NCBI GenBank assembly: GCA_030148605.1 | Contig: JASBTD010000056.1 | Coordinates: 1 to 64,000, forward strand | DNA from: Erythrobacter sp. | GTDB lineage: Bacteria > Pseudomonadota > Alphaproteobacteria > Sphingomonadales > Sphingomonadaceae | Length of the DNA stretch: 64,000 nt | Direction: 5' to 3' | Part shown: one piece after another, positions 37,406 through 46,732 of the stretch | Position numbering within the stretch: the stretch's first letter is position 1 | How the letters are laid out: each line of letters opens with the position of its first letter | Position numbers and translations under genes: made by a program | Notes under the pieces: generated by a model | The model's database searches: none | The model's input: the letters and a program-made list of their open reading frames with translations, nothing else | What the model was told of the DNA's origin: nothing

Positions 37406-38287
37406 ATGGGCCTCGCTGCAGACTATGCCTCTAGTGGGCTGGCACTAGTTTCGATACCAAAGGGAATGAAGGGGCCTCGCTCCCTTGGTTGGAACCGCAA
37501 GGAAAACATAGTTTGCGAGCCAGGTGTCGCAAGTCGCCTGACAGGGAATATCGGTCTCGCTCACGCTTATAGTATTCCGACCCCCACCATGGCGCTCGAT
37601 GTCGATGATATGGTTGGGACGAAGGAATGGTTGGCGGAACGCAGGATTGATCTGGATGCCCTACTCAGTGCTGAAGATAGCGTGCAAATCGATTCTGGAA
37701 GGCAGGGACGGGCAAAGCTCCTGTACCGGTTACCGGCTGGTGTGCAGCCAATAAGGACCATACAGATCGAGGACCCTGCAACCGGTGCTATGATTCTCGA
37801 GTTCCGCTGCGCGACGAGCGGCGGGCTCACCGTGCAGGACGTGCTGCCACCCTCCATCCACCCTCTTACGGGCAAAGCCTACCAATGGGGCGGAAACGGC
37901 GATTGGCGTTCCCTTCCGGAAATCCCTGCAGAACTTCTCGCCGTTTGGCAGGAAAAAGTGAAGAATACTGCGGGGAGGCGTCCGTCCAGTCTCATGACTC
38001 AGTCTAAGGCTGTGGATGATTCGCCTCGGCAGCGTGCCCGTGTCGAAGAGGCATTGGAGTTTATCTCCGCAGATTGCTCCTACGAGCAGTACCGCAACGT
38101 GGTGTGGGCTATCCTCTCCCTATGTTGGAATGATGCTGAAGACATTGCGCGCCGCTGGTGCGCGACGGCGTCTCATAGGTTCGACGAGGAAAACTTCCAG
38201 CAGGTCGTGGCCAGCCACGATGTGTCCCGCACTCAAACAATGGGCACTCTCATCTATCTCGCCCGCGCGGGAGGCTGGAATGGCTAG
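37406..38287 (+). CDS. Primase-polymerase (AEP/prim-pol) with primase C-terminal domain
   Basis: This 293-residue protein has an N-terminal archaeo-eukaryotic-primase/prim-pol fold with the metal-binding D65-x-D67 in MALDVDDM, the IDSGRQGRAKLLYRLP strand-loop and PPSIHPLTGKAYQW of bifunctional primase/polymerase domains. The C-terminal helical part (about residues 215-290, ALEFISADCSYEQYRNVVWAIL...DEENFQQV) matches a PriCT-type domain. It should prime, and possibly copy, island DNA. It is coupled to the helicase gene that begins 8 bp before its stop, a standard pairing in satellites. Confidence 0.88.
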   Translation: MGLAADYASSGLALVSIPKGMKGPRSLGWNRKENIVCEPGVASRLTGNIGLAHAYSIPTPTMALDVDDMVGTKEWLAERRIDLDALLSAEDSVQIDSGRQGRAKLLYRLPAGVQPIRTIQIEDPATGAMILEFRCATSGGLTVQDVLPPSIHPLTGKAYQWGGNGDWRSLPEIPAELLAVWQEKVKNTAGRRPSSLMTQSKAVDDSPRQRARVEEALEFISADCSYEQYRNVVWAILSLCWNDAEDIARRWCATASHRFDEENFQQVVASHDVSRTQTMGTLIYLARAGGWNG

Positions 38288-39614
38288 CGCTTCTGTCACT
38301 CCGATTCTGCGGTTGGATCCACTGGTTGAGCTGCAGAAGACCATCGCCCTGATCAAACTCGCCGGAAAGGTTGGGTTTCTTGATTTGGACGAAGTGGATC
38401 AGCTCCGTTCTAGGGGGCGCCGCGGAGATCTCAACATTTACTCACAGAAGGATGCAACACTTTTGATGAAGAGGTTTCTCGAAGGCCTTCCGGTTACTTC
38501 AGATCCCAAGAAGGTGATTGCCGATTTCCTCGTGAGCCCCAACACCACGGTTTACGATGAGATCGCATTCAGCCCGCTAACTACTCCTCCCACGACCCTA
38601 AACCTATGGGTGGGGCCAACGGTGGATTCGGCCCGCGGAAACTGCGCGGTTGTGCTCAGGTACCTGCTGGATGTTGTCTGTGCGGGAGATCGGGCCTGCT
38701 ACGACTATCTGATCCGCTTTCTCGCCCACATGGTTCAGCGGCCCGAAGAAAAACCGGGCATTATGCCGGTGCTCCTAGGTGGCCAGGGAACTGGGAAAGG
38801 GACCTACTTCCAGCTGGTGAAGAAGATCTGGTCACACAGCACGCTGCTTGTCTCGGATGTCAGTCATGTGGTGGGCGGCTACAATGCGGCACTCGAACAC
38901 ACCTACGTGGTATGCATGGATGAGGCGTTTTTCAGCGGCAACCGGCAAGCTGTCGACCGTCTCAAATCCCATGTCACAGAGCCGACGATCACCATCGAAG
39001 CAAAATACCAGCCCCGCCGCACAATTCAGTCATACCATCGCTATTTCGCCGCCAGCAACCACGCCCATTTTGCGCAGGTGGACGCGGACGACCGACGCTT
39101 TCTATTCCTGCGGATGAGTGACGCCCGCAAAGGTGACTTCGCGTATTGGGACGCGCTCCACGGTGCGATTGATGATCCGGCGGTCATTGCCGCCTTCCTT
39201 TTCTGCCTGCAGCGGTACCCGCTCGGCAATTTCAATGTCCGGCAACGCCCTACGACCAGCGAGCACATGGACCAGAAGCTGCGGTCCCTGACCGGGTTCA
39301 ATCGCTATTGGTATGAGTGCCTGCAAGTGGGGAAACCTACAGGCGCTTACGGACCCGAATGGGAACAGGGTGCGTTCGTCAGCACGGAAGACCTGCAGCG
39401 CAGCCTAAACGAATATCAAAAAGGTACGCGGAGGTGGGATCCCCCCCAGGGACGCGACATCAGGACGGCATTAAAGCGCCTCTGCCCCTCGGCAATCGCG
39501 CGCCGGAGGATGCGTCACAGCCGCCAAGAACGTGGCTATATTTTGCCATCGTTGCCAGATGCGCGGGCTGAATTCGCTGCCGCGATGGGTGGAGAAGTCG
39601 ATTGGGACGATTAA
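38280..39614 (+). CDS. SF3-type (DUF5906) replicative helicase
   Basis: The 444-residue product from ATG 38280 is preferred over an in-frame start 264 bp upstream, which would overlap the primase gene heavily. Motifs of a superfamily 3/AAA+ helicase of the DUF5906 (NrS-1 polymerase-associated) type are clear: Walker A GGQGTGKGT (K173), Walker B VVCMDEAF (D214, E215), and the sensor/motif C block YHRYFAASNHAHFAQVDADDRRFLFL. It probably unwinds the island origin with the neighbouring prim-pol. The pair gives the element autonomous replication potential after excision. Confidence 0.9.
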   Translation: MASASVTPILRLDPLVELQKTIALIKLAGKVGFLDLDEVDQLRSRGRRGDLNIYSQKDATLLMKRFLEGLPVTSDPKKVIADFLVSPNTTVYDEIAFSPLTTPPTTLNLWVGPTVDSARGNCAVVLRYLLDVVCAGDRACYDYLIRFLAHMVQRPEEKPGIMPVLLGGQGTGKGTYFQLVKKIWSHSTLLVSDVSHVVGGYNAALEHTYVVCMDEAFFSGNRQAVDRLKSHVTEPTITIEAKYQPRRTIQSYHRYFAASNHAHFAQVDADDRRFLFLRMSDARKGDFAYWDALHGAIDDPAVIAAFLFCLQRYPLGNFNVRQRPTTSEHMDQKLRSLTGFNRYWYECLQVGKPTGAYGPEWEQGAFVSTEDLQRSLNEYQKGTRRWDPPQGRDIRTALKRLCPSAIARRRMRHSRQERGYILPSLPDARAEFAAAMGGEVDWDD

Positions 39615-39865
39615 CTGGGTGTCCTCTAGGGACTTTCCTGGCAAATTTGCCGGCACTTGCCACCATCTATGGCAAGCAAAAACGTCGGATTTCTGAGGGG
39701 TTGAGGGGTATTTGCCACCATTGCCACCACTTTCTAAAAAACAGGATGAAAACAGAAATAGAAGAGTTTTCGGAAATTGCTGGCAAACGTGGCAAAACGC
39801 ACTTCCATGGGTCGGCGAACAATGATTTTGAAGCCCTCGAAAGGGCCGTTGCTCCAATATCAACC
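39615..39865. other. Noncoding interval after the helicase gene
   Basis: About 250 bp between the helicase stop and the degraded UvrD-like gene on the other strand. Short open frames cross it, but none shows a ribosome site or recognisable motif. Confidence 0.4.
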
Positions 39866-41013
39866 TCAGCCAATCAGGTCGTGGAGATACTCCGGACCCG
39901 GTGTAACAACGCTTACAAGAAGTCTGTCCCGCGCTCTCGTGCAAGCCACGTACCGCAGACGGCGCTCTGTCTCGTATACGCCGTCTAGTTCGGCTTCGTC
40001 TGCTGCGTCAACAACACGCTCATCTAATGGCAGTATGCCCTCATCGCAGGCGATTACAGCTACGGCGCGAAATTCAAGCCCTTGGGCTAGGTGCCTGTTC
40101 GCAATTGTGATCTTGGTTTTGTTTGAGCTTTCCGACACCGCTGCCCGAGCACGGTCCACCAATCCGGGAGTACGGACAAAGATGCCGATTTCTTCAGATT
40201 TGATTCCATCTTTGAATGCAGCCTCAAGGAAATCACTTACCGCATTCCTTTCTTCGCCTCTTCCGCAAAGATACCTATCTCAGGGGCCGGGCCCTCAAAA
40301 GTCGAAACGGTGCCGGACCGTTCATCCTTCAAGCCATCAACATCGCGCAAACGAAGCGGCAGGAGGCGGTCAGCAGCAATGCAAATTTGCTGAGAGATTC
40401 GATAACAAACCTTCAACGTTGAAGATCTGCCCCGCATATCCACGCCAAGAGACTTCCAACTATACGGGTGCTGGAAAATTCTCTGTCCCAAATCACCTGT
40501 GAAGAAAAGCGCATTGGTTGTCTCTGGTGCGATTGCTGCGAAAAATCGAAGTTCGGCAGTTCCGAGATCCTGTGCTTCATCGAGGATGACATGATTAAAG
40601 GGCTTGTTCGTCTTTTCAGACAAATGGCAGGCAAGCTTCGTGAAGACGTCAGTCCAAGTCAGGTAATTCGACCTATTCAGCTTATCGCGAACGCCTTCGA
40701 AAAGAGGCCAAAGTTTCTGCCTCTGCTTAAGTCAAAGGCGGCTTTTCCGGCTCGTGCGCTCGATGTTCATGTATTCTTCGGTTGAAGAGACTCCACAGGC
40801 GCCAATTACGTTCGACCACTCAGAGACATAAAACCAATCGGAAAAGCCCACGTGTTTAAGTTCGCAAGCGGCTTCGATTACGACGTTGCGAATAACCCTT
40901 TCAGAAGCAACCAATGGTCGACCGTCAAAATCAAACTGGAATGGGTCCTCTGCATTCTCGCGGAAAGATGCTGCCGCCACCCACTCCAGCTCGCCGGTCT
41001 TTACTACTGACAC
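39866..41013 (-). pseudogene. UvrD-like 3'-5' DNA helicase remnant
   Basis: Three minus-strand fragments read as one superfamily 1 helicase. From upstream: FRENAEDPFQFDFDGRPLVASERVIRNVVI and KRRSLVK-like tail, then an in-frame TGA at 40732-40734, then KQRQKLWPLFEGVRDKLNRSNYLTWTDVFTKL, the DEAQD box (motif II), TGDLGQRIFQ (motif III) and LKVCYRISQQI (motif IV). A frameshift near 40245-40255 separates these from ERNAVSDFLEAAFKDGIKSEEIGIFVRTPG and the motif VI stretch RLRYVACTRARDRLLVS at the C terminus. The Walker A region upstream of 41013 is missing. It is non-functional as it stands. UvrD-like helicases on islands often belong to defence modules. Confidence 0.85.
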
Positions 41014-41270
41014 CGTTTTCTAAAGGAATACGAAAATATACGGTGAACTGTCCTCACACAAACAAAACATCACGCAGATATTCGCACCATCAATTGACAG
41101 AAACAATTGCCATCCAATATTCTAAGACCGAATAATTTATGTATTAAACGATTAAAATAAAGACGGCTATCTTTTGTTCATCATCTGTCGACTAATCATA
41201 TTTACTTGCGCTATTCGAATTCAAAAGGCTCGCAAACCGGTGATAAATTCACGATCTTTCTCACCTTCAC

Positions 41271-41309
41271 AAAGCAGGCCCATTTTGAAAATCAAAATGG
41301 GCCTGCTTT
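41271..41309. repeat. Perfect 18-bp inverted repeat with 3-base loop
   Basis: An arm of 18 bp at 41271-41288 is exactly complementary to 41292-41309 around an AAA loop. The arms begin AAAGCAGGCCC and end in the same sequence reversed. It lies 8-39 bp before the next gene. It would form a very strong RNA hairpin (terminator or attenuator for the gene downstream) or a cruciform. No T run follows directly on the + strand; TTT closes the 3' arm. Confidence 0.9.
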
Positions 41310-41347
41310 GGCTTTGAGTGGCAAGAAGCCGGCGCCATAACGCTTCG

Positions 41348-42151
41348 ATGATCATTGACCGTCCACTTTTAAAGCCTCGAGACCTTAAAGGCTCCGACTC
41401 CTTGTGGGAGGGTGGAAGTCTAACAGAAAGTGACGTATGGAAAAATATTCCAGCTGTCGCCAAAGCCGAAATGGATGCAGGCAGTCAATCAAAGATTTTA
41501 GTATATAGTTATTGTGACTCGTCGCGCGAGAGCCGATTAAACAAAATATCCGAGATACTCGAAAACTTCGAGGTAATCGAGGCTAGCCAACAAAACATGG
41601 ATATTTTGTTAGCGCGAAGGAATGAAATCGATATCCTGATAGTGTCAGGTGATGATGTGAGGCGAATAACTTCAAACTTTCTAAATCCAAATTTCAATCT
41701 CGTTTATCAAAAGGTTTCCTTCTCAATTTCGAGCGACAATCGACCGAACCGTAGATCTCAGCTTCTTAGACTTGGGTTCGACGATGCCTTTACTTGCAAG
41801 ACACCAAACGACGAAATTGCCATGCGTATCTTTTCCATGGCGACCAAGGCTTTTCTTTACTCTCTTACTTCTGAGGCAAAATTTGAGCACGAATTTGAGA
41901 AATTCTGCTCAAAGAATGTCATTCTTCCGCTTGGCTCAGGCGATCGGAAAAGGCTAAAAACCCTTTACCAGAATATGAATAAGGTTGTGCCATACTCGTC
42001 TTTGGCTAATTATGATTTTGCAACTAATTCATATAGCCTTCAATCTCTTAAAGTTCAAATTTCAAAATTAAGAAGAAAACTTGCGCCAGCACAAATTATC
42101 GCAGTTCCGTCATCCGGTTACTCTTTGGTTGTCGGAGACCAGTTCATGTAA
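41348..42151 (+). CDS. Receiver-like + OmpR-type winged-helix regulator (island)
   Basis: This AT-rich gene encodes about 267 residues. The start is uncertain: ATG 41348, a GTG at 41318 and ATG 41471 are all in frame, none with a good ribosome site. The middle (SKILVYSYCDSSRE to about residue 160) looks like a degenerate receiver domain ending in the LLRLGFDDAFTCK pattern. The C-terminal 90 residues form an OmpR-type winged helix (LQSLKVQISKLRRKLAPAQIIAVPSSGYSLV). No sensor kinase is adjacent. It resembles DNA-binding orphan regulators. Function unknown. Confidence 0.75.
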   Translation: MIIDRPLLKPRDLKGSDSLWEGGSLTESDVWKNIPAVAKAEMDAGSQSKILVYSYCDSSRESRLNKISEILENFEVIEASQQNMDILLARRNEIDILIVSGDDVRRITSNFLNPNFNLVYQKVSFSISSDNRPNRRSQLLRLGFDDAFTCKTPNDEIAMRIFSMATKAFLYSLTSEAKFEHEFEKFCSKNVILPLGSGDRKRLKTLYQNMNKVVPYSSLANYDFATNSYSLQSLKVQISKLRRKLAPAQIIAVPSSGYSLVVGDQFM

Positions 42152-42366
42152 TCAGATGAAAATTGTCGATTTTCAATTTCTGCGTGATCGATTTTTTCAG
42201 TGGTCAATATTAGACGCTCTGCTATTAGCTCGCACAAAGATTTAATATACTTCGAAGCGCTGTCCTCCGTGTCGGGGGTGAGTAGTTGGATTTGGTAAAC
42301 CTGTATTACCGATGTCATTATAAGTTCTTTTGCCTCGAGTAGTTGAGATTTAGGTTCTCTCTTCAA
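42118..42366 (-). CDS. Small hypothetical helical protein
   Basis: This 82-residue frame starts at TTG 42366, with AAGGA 6 bp upstream, and continues KREPKSQLLEAKELIMTSVIQVYQIQLL. It is mostly helical and charged, with a region of possible coiled coil. The end overlaps the convergent regulator gene by 34 bp. No family is recognised. The ribosome site makes it plausible as a real gene but it remains weakly supported. Confidence 0.45.
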   Translation of the reverse strand: MKREPKSQLLEAKELIMTSVIQVYQIQLLTPDTEDSASKYIKSLCELIAERLILTTEKIDHAEIENRQFSSDYMNWSPTTKE

Positions 42367-42430
42367 GTCATTTCCTTAAAAAAAGATTTTTGGTACAGTC
42401 AAATTCTAATCAGAGACGAGAACGACCGCT

Positions 42431-42889
42431 GTGTTACGGACAAAGATTCTAATAGAGGAGCGACTTGACGGTCGCCCCGGTTCGGAAGCCAGGAGATTGG
42501 TTGAACTTAGCTCCTACCTCGAGGGCATTGAGCACATTTACATTTTCCAAATTACATCGTGGTCCGTATTTTTCGAATCAACTTACGAATTTACGATTGG
42601 CGATAAATGTAGAATTTGGTTGCCAGGTTTGAGGTCGGTAAGTGTGATTATATCCCGCCGATCTGGGAATTTGTTTGCCGCGATATTCTCTGAACCTATT
42701 GATTCGAAAATCGTAAGAGAGGTGCGCTTCTCAAACTGGACGAACCCAATGGAAAGCACTAGATCAGTAGAGTTGAGGCGGATTTTTCCCACAAGGTCGG
42801 CTAATTTGACTTTCTCCTTGTACTTAGCCCTTGGGTGTTCAGTCTTCTTTTGGTTCTTCGTGTTAGTATACTTTGGCAGCAGAGTCTAG
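42431..42889 (+). CDS. PilZ-like protein with C-terminal membrane anchor
   Basis: This 152-residue protein starts at GTG 42431. The beginning (KILIEERLDGRPGSEARRLVELSSYLEG) and the middle strands (TYEFTIGDKCRIWLPGLRSVSVIISRRSGNLFAAIFSEPID) fit the small PilZ-type beta barrel found in Sphingomonadales, though the c-di-GMP-binding RxxxR and DxSxxG motifs are not clear. The last 25 residues are hydrophobic (LYLALGCSVFFWFFVLVYFG), one membrane span. Read as a tail-anchored or peripheral membrane regulator, with c-di-GMP binding unproven. Confidence 0.6.
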   Translation: MLRTKILIEERLDGRPGSEARRLVELSSYLEGIEHIYIFQITSWSVFFESTYEFTIGDKCRIWLPGLRSVSVIISRRSGNLFAAIFSEPIDSKIVREVRFSNWTNPMESTRSVELRRIFPTRSANLTFSLYLALGCSVFFWFFVLVYFGSRV

Positions 42890-43009
42890 ATGTCTAGAGA
42901 TATGGTCGTATTCCACGATTAACCTTCCTTTTAGGTGTCGGTTCCAATTAGATGTAGATGACGTAGCCTAAGGATTGGATCCGGACCGAGTTGTGCTCTG
43001 CGACCTGAA

Positions 43010-44225
43010 AACTTGACCGTTCGCTGTGGGAGTTTTGCCAAAAGCATCCTTAGTTGGACTAATAGTAAAAGTATTTACTGAAGGCAGGCGATGCCAATGC
43101 ATCGAAATTATCGGGCGGAGCAAGGTGTTCGTGGTGAACCAGGGTAAGGAAGGAGAACGCCTGTGACGGAGATCTACCGAAAGGCAGTGTGCAGTCAGGC
43201 GACCTACTGCAGCTAGAAGAAGAGGTAAGCGGGATTAATGCCGTCGGAAATGCGGCCGTCGAAAATGCGGCGGTTGCGTTAACTAGAAGATAAAAACAGT
43301 CGATTGAGGAAGATCGTGGCGGACCGGACGCTCGATTGCGAGATGCTGCAGGACGTTATCAATCGGAAGCTCTGAGGCCGGATCGGAAGCGTGAGCTTAT
43401 TGACGCGGTCCGGCAGGAATGGCAGGCTCCGAGTTTTAGGGCTTGTTTGGCTTTGCAGATTGATCGTTCGACCAATCACTACCAGTCCCGCCGAAGCGTT
43501 CCGACCTTTTTGAATAATCGCATCAAGGAGATCGACAAGACGCATTTCCGCTATGGCTATCGGCGCGTGTATTACTTCCTGCGCCCCGATGGTTGGGCTG
43601 TGAACATGAGGATGGTGTACAGGCTTTTTGGGGAGTTCGGTCTTCAACTGCACAATAAAATGCACAAACGGCCGGTCAAAGGGAGGCTGAGTGTGGGCCG
43701 TGCACCGGCGGTACAGCTGAACGATGCCTGGGCCATGGACTTGTTTCATGATCACCTAGCGACTGGGCTCAAGCTGCGCTTCTTGACGGTTGTCGACAAG
43801 TTCGCGCGGTTGTTACCGCTCAACGATCCCCGGTTCAACTACTGTAGTGAGGAAGTGGTCACCACACTGGATCGCGCCTGTCGGAAGATAGCCTATCCCA
43901 AAACGATCAGGGTAGACAATGGTAGCGAGTTTATCTCTCGTGAAATGCATTTGCAGGCATACCAACTTGGTGTCGTACTGGACTTCCCCCGCACTGGTAA
44001 GCCTACAGACAAGGCGTTCATCGATGCGTTCAACAGCAAGCTGCGCAGCGAGTGTCTGAACGCTCACTTGTTCTTCAGCCTCGAAGGTGCTTGCGAAAAG
44101 CTTGAGGCATAGCGTAGACGCTACGACCAAGAGCGACCCCACAGCGCGATCGGGAGTATCCCCGGGATCTTGCTGGCAAACTCAGCCGGTGAAACCAGCC
44201 CACCGGATATGAGAAAGGAGTAAAA
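43010..44225 (+). mobile_element. Degraded IS3-family insertion sequence
   Basis: The interval holds decayed orfA and orfB of an IS3-type element. Traces of orfA at about 43140-43380 (…RRLR, LEDKNSRLRKIVADRTLDCEMLQDVINRKL) are broken by several stops, and orfB follows. Possible terminal repeats are degenerate (ACTTGA…GAGTTTT near 43011-43045 and inverted near 44225-44240), so the ends are approximate. No target duplication can be shown. Confidence 0.7.
43336..44223 (+). pseudogene. IS3-family transposase (OrfB), nonsense-mutated
   Basis: The frame encodes an IS3-type integrase-core transposase: RKRELIDAVRQEWQAPSFRACLALQIDRSTNHYQSRR, YGYRRVYYFLRPDGW, WAMDLFHD (first Asp), IRVDNGSEF (second Asp) and FIDAFNSKLRSECLN. 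The position normally Glu in the third catalytic motif is Asp. A TAG at 44110-44112 replaces the conserved Trp codon of the last block, after which the frame continues with RRRYDQERPHSAIGSIPG to a natural stop at 44223. The upstream OrfA is also broken, so the element is inactive. Confidence 0.85.
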
Positions 44226-44700
44226 CTCTAGGCTCAAGTGGTCCGACGTTGGGTAGCAGTGTAAAAGTGGGCCTAGACGCTTTCTACATACGTCCACACT
44301 CGTATTCTAAATATCTCCAAAATGGTGGTTTATACGGTAGCAGATACGCATCGTTTGTGCGATCGACAGGTTGTGCTTTCGGGCACCCTCCGATGTACCT
44401 AATGAATATTTTAAATATCGAAGGTGCAAACCCGTTTGGTTCCTCTTCGGGGTTACTGAAGCCGCCGGGCTCATCTTACCTTGGGTCTGGCGGCACTTTT
44501 TGATGTTACTGACTTACGAAACAGTGCTTCCTCAGGTGCCAGTGACGTGACCCCCTGATTTTCCTCCAAGTTCGATTAGAGTCCAGCCTTGAAGGTCGGG
44601 TAGACGGCGCCGCGAACGAGGCTTTCATCAGAGCAGCTCATTGCCGTGCTTAAGAACGCGGAGGCGGGCGCGAGGACCACTGACTTCACCCCTCTGAGCG
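44226..44700. other. Interval between IS remnants, no gene recognised
   Basis: About 475 bp. A short + strand frame (44249-44503) has no recognisable feature. A sequence near 44540-44600 (reverse strand reads AATCAGGGGGTCACG) resembles an IS end, which is not proven. Confidence 0.35.
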
Positions 44701-44714
44701 CAGTTTCGGCACAG

Positions 44715-45365
44715 TCAAAATCTGGTGTTGAAGATCAAAAAAGAGATCAGGTGTGCATCAAGGTAAGCGGTTCGGTTTCTAGATCCCGGGCTCATTGGCA
44801 GCGACCCATAGGTGTGTTGAGAAGAGTTTGATGGCTGCGAGGAAATGGTCGGCGCGTTTGTCCATCGTTTGGCCAAGTCTCTGGTGCGCTTGAGTCTTGC
44901 GAAGAAACGCTCGACCAGATTGCGGTGTCGGTAGGTCAACGAGCTGAAAGCGAAGCCCCTCTTACGATTGGCCTTGGGCGGGATGTTGGCGGAGTTCCCG
45001 CGCGCGCTTCGACCTTGTCGCTAGTGGCGTCGCTGTCAGAGGTCTTATCAGCGCGAATGGGGCTGCCCTCGGGCACAAAGTCGAGCAGGGAACCAGCCTC
45101 CTTGCAGTCGCTCCCTTGCCCTTCGGAAAGGTGCAGCTCGATCGGTAGCTCTCGGCCGTCGACTAGCACGTGGATCTTGCTCGTCAGACCGGCCCGAGAA
45201 CTGCCCATGCAACGATTTGATCCCCCATTTAGGGTAGCAACTTGCTAGAGAACCCTGATCGAGGAACTGTCGATCTTCACCAATTCTCCGTCGAAAACCT
45301 ACGGAACCGCCGCCCGCACAAGCCGATTTATGAGTTAGCGGTCGAGGTCTCGTGCAATTTCCCAA
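44715..45365 (-). pseudogene. IS5-family (IS427-like) transposase remnant
   Basis: Fragments in different frames match the IS5/IS427-type transposase: MGSSRAGLTSKIHVLVDGRELPIELHLSEGQGSD (the GRSRGGLTTKIHA motif region), IRADKTSDSDATSDKVE and, near the end, YRHRNLVERFFARLKRTRDLAKR (the YRNLVERFF motif). Frames shift at about 45205 and about 44935, and the catalytic region is scrambled, so it is a dead copy. Confidence 0.75.
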
Positions 45366-45462
45366 ATTAGTCTCATTATGAACCCTAATATGGCAACCTT
45401 TGCGATACCATTTGTGACATAGATCAATATCGTCCAGCGCAAAAATTTATAGGCACAAAGTG

Positions 45463-46263
45463 ATGGACGAAATCAAAGATAAAATTGCTGTTGTGGATCA
45501 AAACGACGAAGCGAGATCTGCCCTCTCAAAGCTATTAAAGATGCTGGGTTACGATGTGCTTGAAGCACCGACTGGCGCCGATTTATTGAAAATGATAATC
45601 GATTCCAGAGGTATAAACGTTGCTATAATAAATATACATTTGTCCGATTTTGATGGAGTATCTTTAATCAAGGAAATTCGCCACCGCCACAGGTCTAATA
45701 AAGAATTATCAATTCTGGTGACCACAGCTGATCCGGATACTACCGAAGTAGTTGAATGCCTTAAAGCAGGGGCAGATGACTACATACACTACCCTCTGAG
45801 ACTATCGAAAATTTCTCAAAACCTTAATGAAGCAGGAATAAAGAGGAGGAGTTTTACTGGAAATAATGATAGGTTAAAATTTAATTTTGATGCTGAAATA
45901 AAGTCAAGAACCATTTCGCATAGTTTAACGGAAAATAATTTAGATTTAAGATCTATTATTAAGTGGCGGAAGAGTCGAGAAGAATATTTCAAATCATTAC
46001 GCTTTACTGATCCATATTGGGATATCTTGTTGGAATTGACTAACGCTTTTCAGCAAGGCGTTGAATCGCCTCTATTAAGTGTATACGCTGCTTCTAACGT
46101 CCCAATGTCAACAGCTGCTCGGTATGTTCAAGCACTTCATGAGAAAGGGCTGGTGACACGATGGGAGGACCCTATGGATAGGCGGCGAATTTGTGTTTCG
46201 CTCACTGAAGAGACATTTGAACAAATGCGTGAATGTATGGGACAAATTAATATTGATCTTTGA
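45463..46263 (+). CDS. Pseudo-receiver + MarR-like winged-helix regulator (island)
   Basis: The 266-residue protein starts at ATG 45463. Residues 1-125 follow the receiver fold (acidic D12 and D15, NVAIINIHLSDFDG, ECLKAGADDYIHYPLRLSK) but the phospho-acceptor Asp is Asn57 and the usual Lys-Pro is Tyr-Pro, so phosphorylation is unlikely. A C-terminal winged helix (about residues 175-260: WDILLELTNAFQQG, AASNVPMSTAARYVQALHEKGLVTRWEDPMDRRRICVSLTEET) has the look of MarR-type DNA-binding domains of Sphingomonadales. It probably acts as a phosphorylation-independent regulator. The surrounding DNA is AT-rich. Confidence 0.78.
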   Translation: MDEIKDKIAVVDQNDEARSALSKLLKMLGYDVLEAPTGADLLKMIIDSRGINVAIINIHLSDFDGVSLIKEIRHRHRSNKELSILVTTADPDTTEVVECLKAGADDYIHYPLRLSKISQNLNEAGIKRRSFTGNNDRLKFNFDAEIKSRTISHSLTENNLDLRSIIKWRKSREEYFKSLRFTDPYWDILLELTNAFQQGVESPLLSVYAASNVPMSTAARYVQALHEKGLVTRWEDPMDRRRICVSLTEETFEQMRECMGQINIDL

Positions 46264-46351
46264 CCTAGGAGGAAAAGCCTCATGGCTTAGACGGTAGGTA
46301 GAACGGGCGACCTGCCCCCTGTCAATTGGGCAGTTTCTTATAGAATTCGTT

Positions 46352-46660
46352 ATGCCTCTTCCGAATATCATCTCCGGCAAAACGCAGCGCTGCCAAGCGC
46401 AATCGAGGAGGAGCAAGAAACGCTGCAAGAATCCCGCTGCGTACGGCATGCCGGTGTGTCGTTATCACGGAGCTCGGCGGCCAGAGACGATAAAATCTGG
46501 CGCCGACCATCCTAACTATAAACATGGCCGAGAGACGATAGAGGCTAAGGAAGAAAGAAGTCGACGGCTCGCTGAATTGCGTGACCTTGAGGCATTAACT
46601 TTCTCGCTCGGATTTGCTTCTGGACCTAAATGGCGTGGCAGAAAGCCCAAGGTCCGCTAA
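46352..46660 (+). CDS. Small phage-type protein with HGG-like motif
   Basis: This 102-residue basic protein has the pattern RCQAQSRRSKKRCKNPAAYGMPVCRYHGARRPETIKSG, the HGGxSTG/HGG-type small Cys/His motif found in phage and island proteins (four Cys/His likely binding one metal: CQA, CKN, CRYH). The C-terminal part is helical and basic. Its role is unknown. The start has no strong ribosome site. Confidence 0.65.
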   Translation: MPLPNIISGKTQRCQAQSRRSKKRCKNPAAYGMPVCRYHGARRPETIKSGADHPNYKHGRETIEAKEERSRRLAELRDLEALTFSLGFASGPKWRGRKPKVR

Positions 46661-46732
46661 CAAACCAGTTACGGAATTAAGAGGTTTCCAGCTGCGTGCC
46701 CAAAACCAGCCGTGTAGCTCTGAAAATGCTGC

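Noticed and set aside
38016-38279. Upstream extension of the SF3 helicase to 38016
   Set aside because: The extra 88 residues lie inside the primase-polymerase gene in another frame; ATG 38280 in the usual stop/start overlap is better.
39602-39988. 128-residue + strand frame across the noncoding interval and the UvrD-like remnant
   Set aside because: It overlaps clear helicase motifs on the minus strand and has no motif of its own.
44249-44503. 84-residue frame after the IS3 remnant
   Set aside because: No ribosome site, motif or domain; may be a chance frame in decayed IS DNA.
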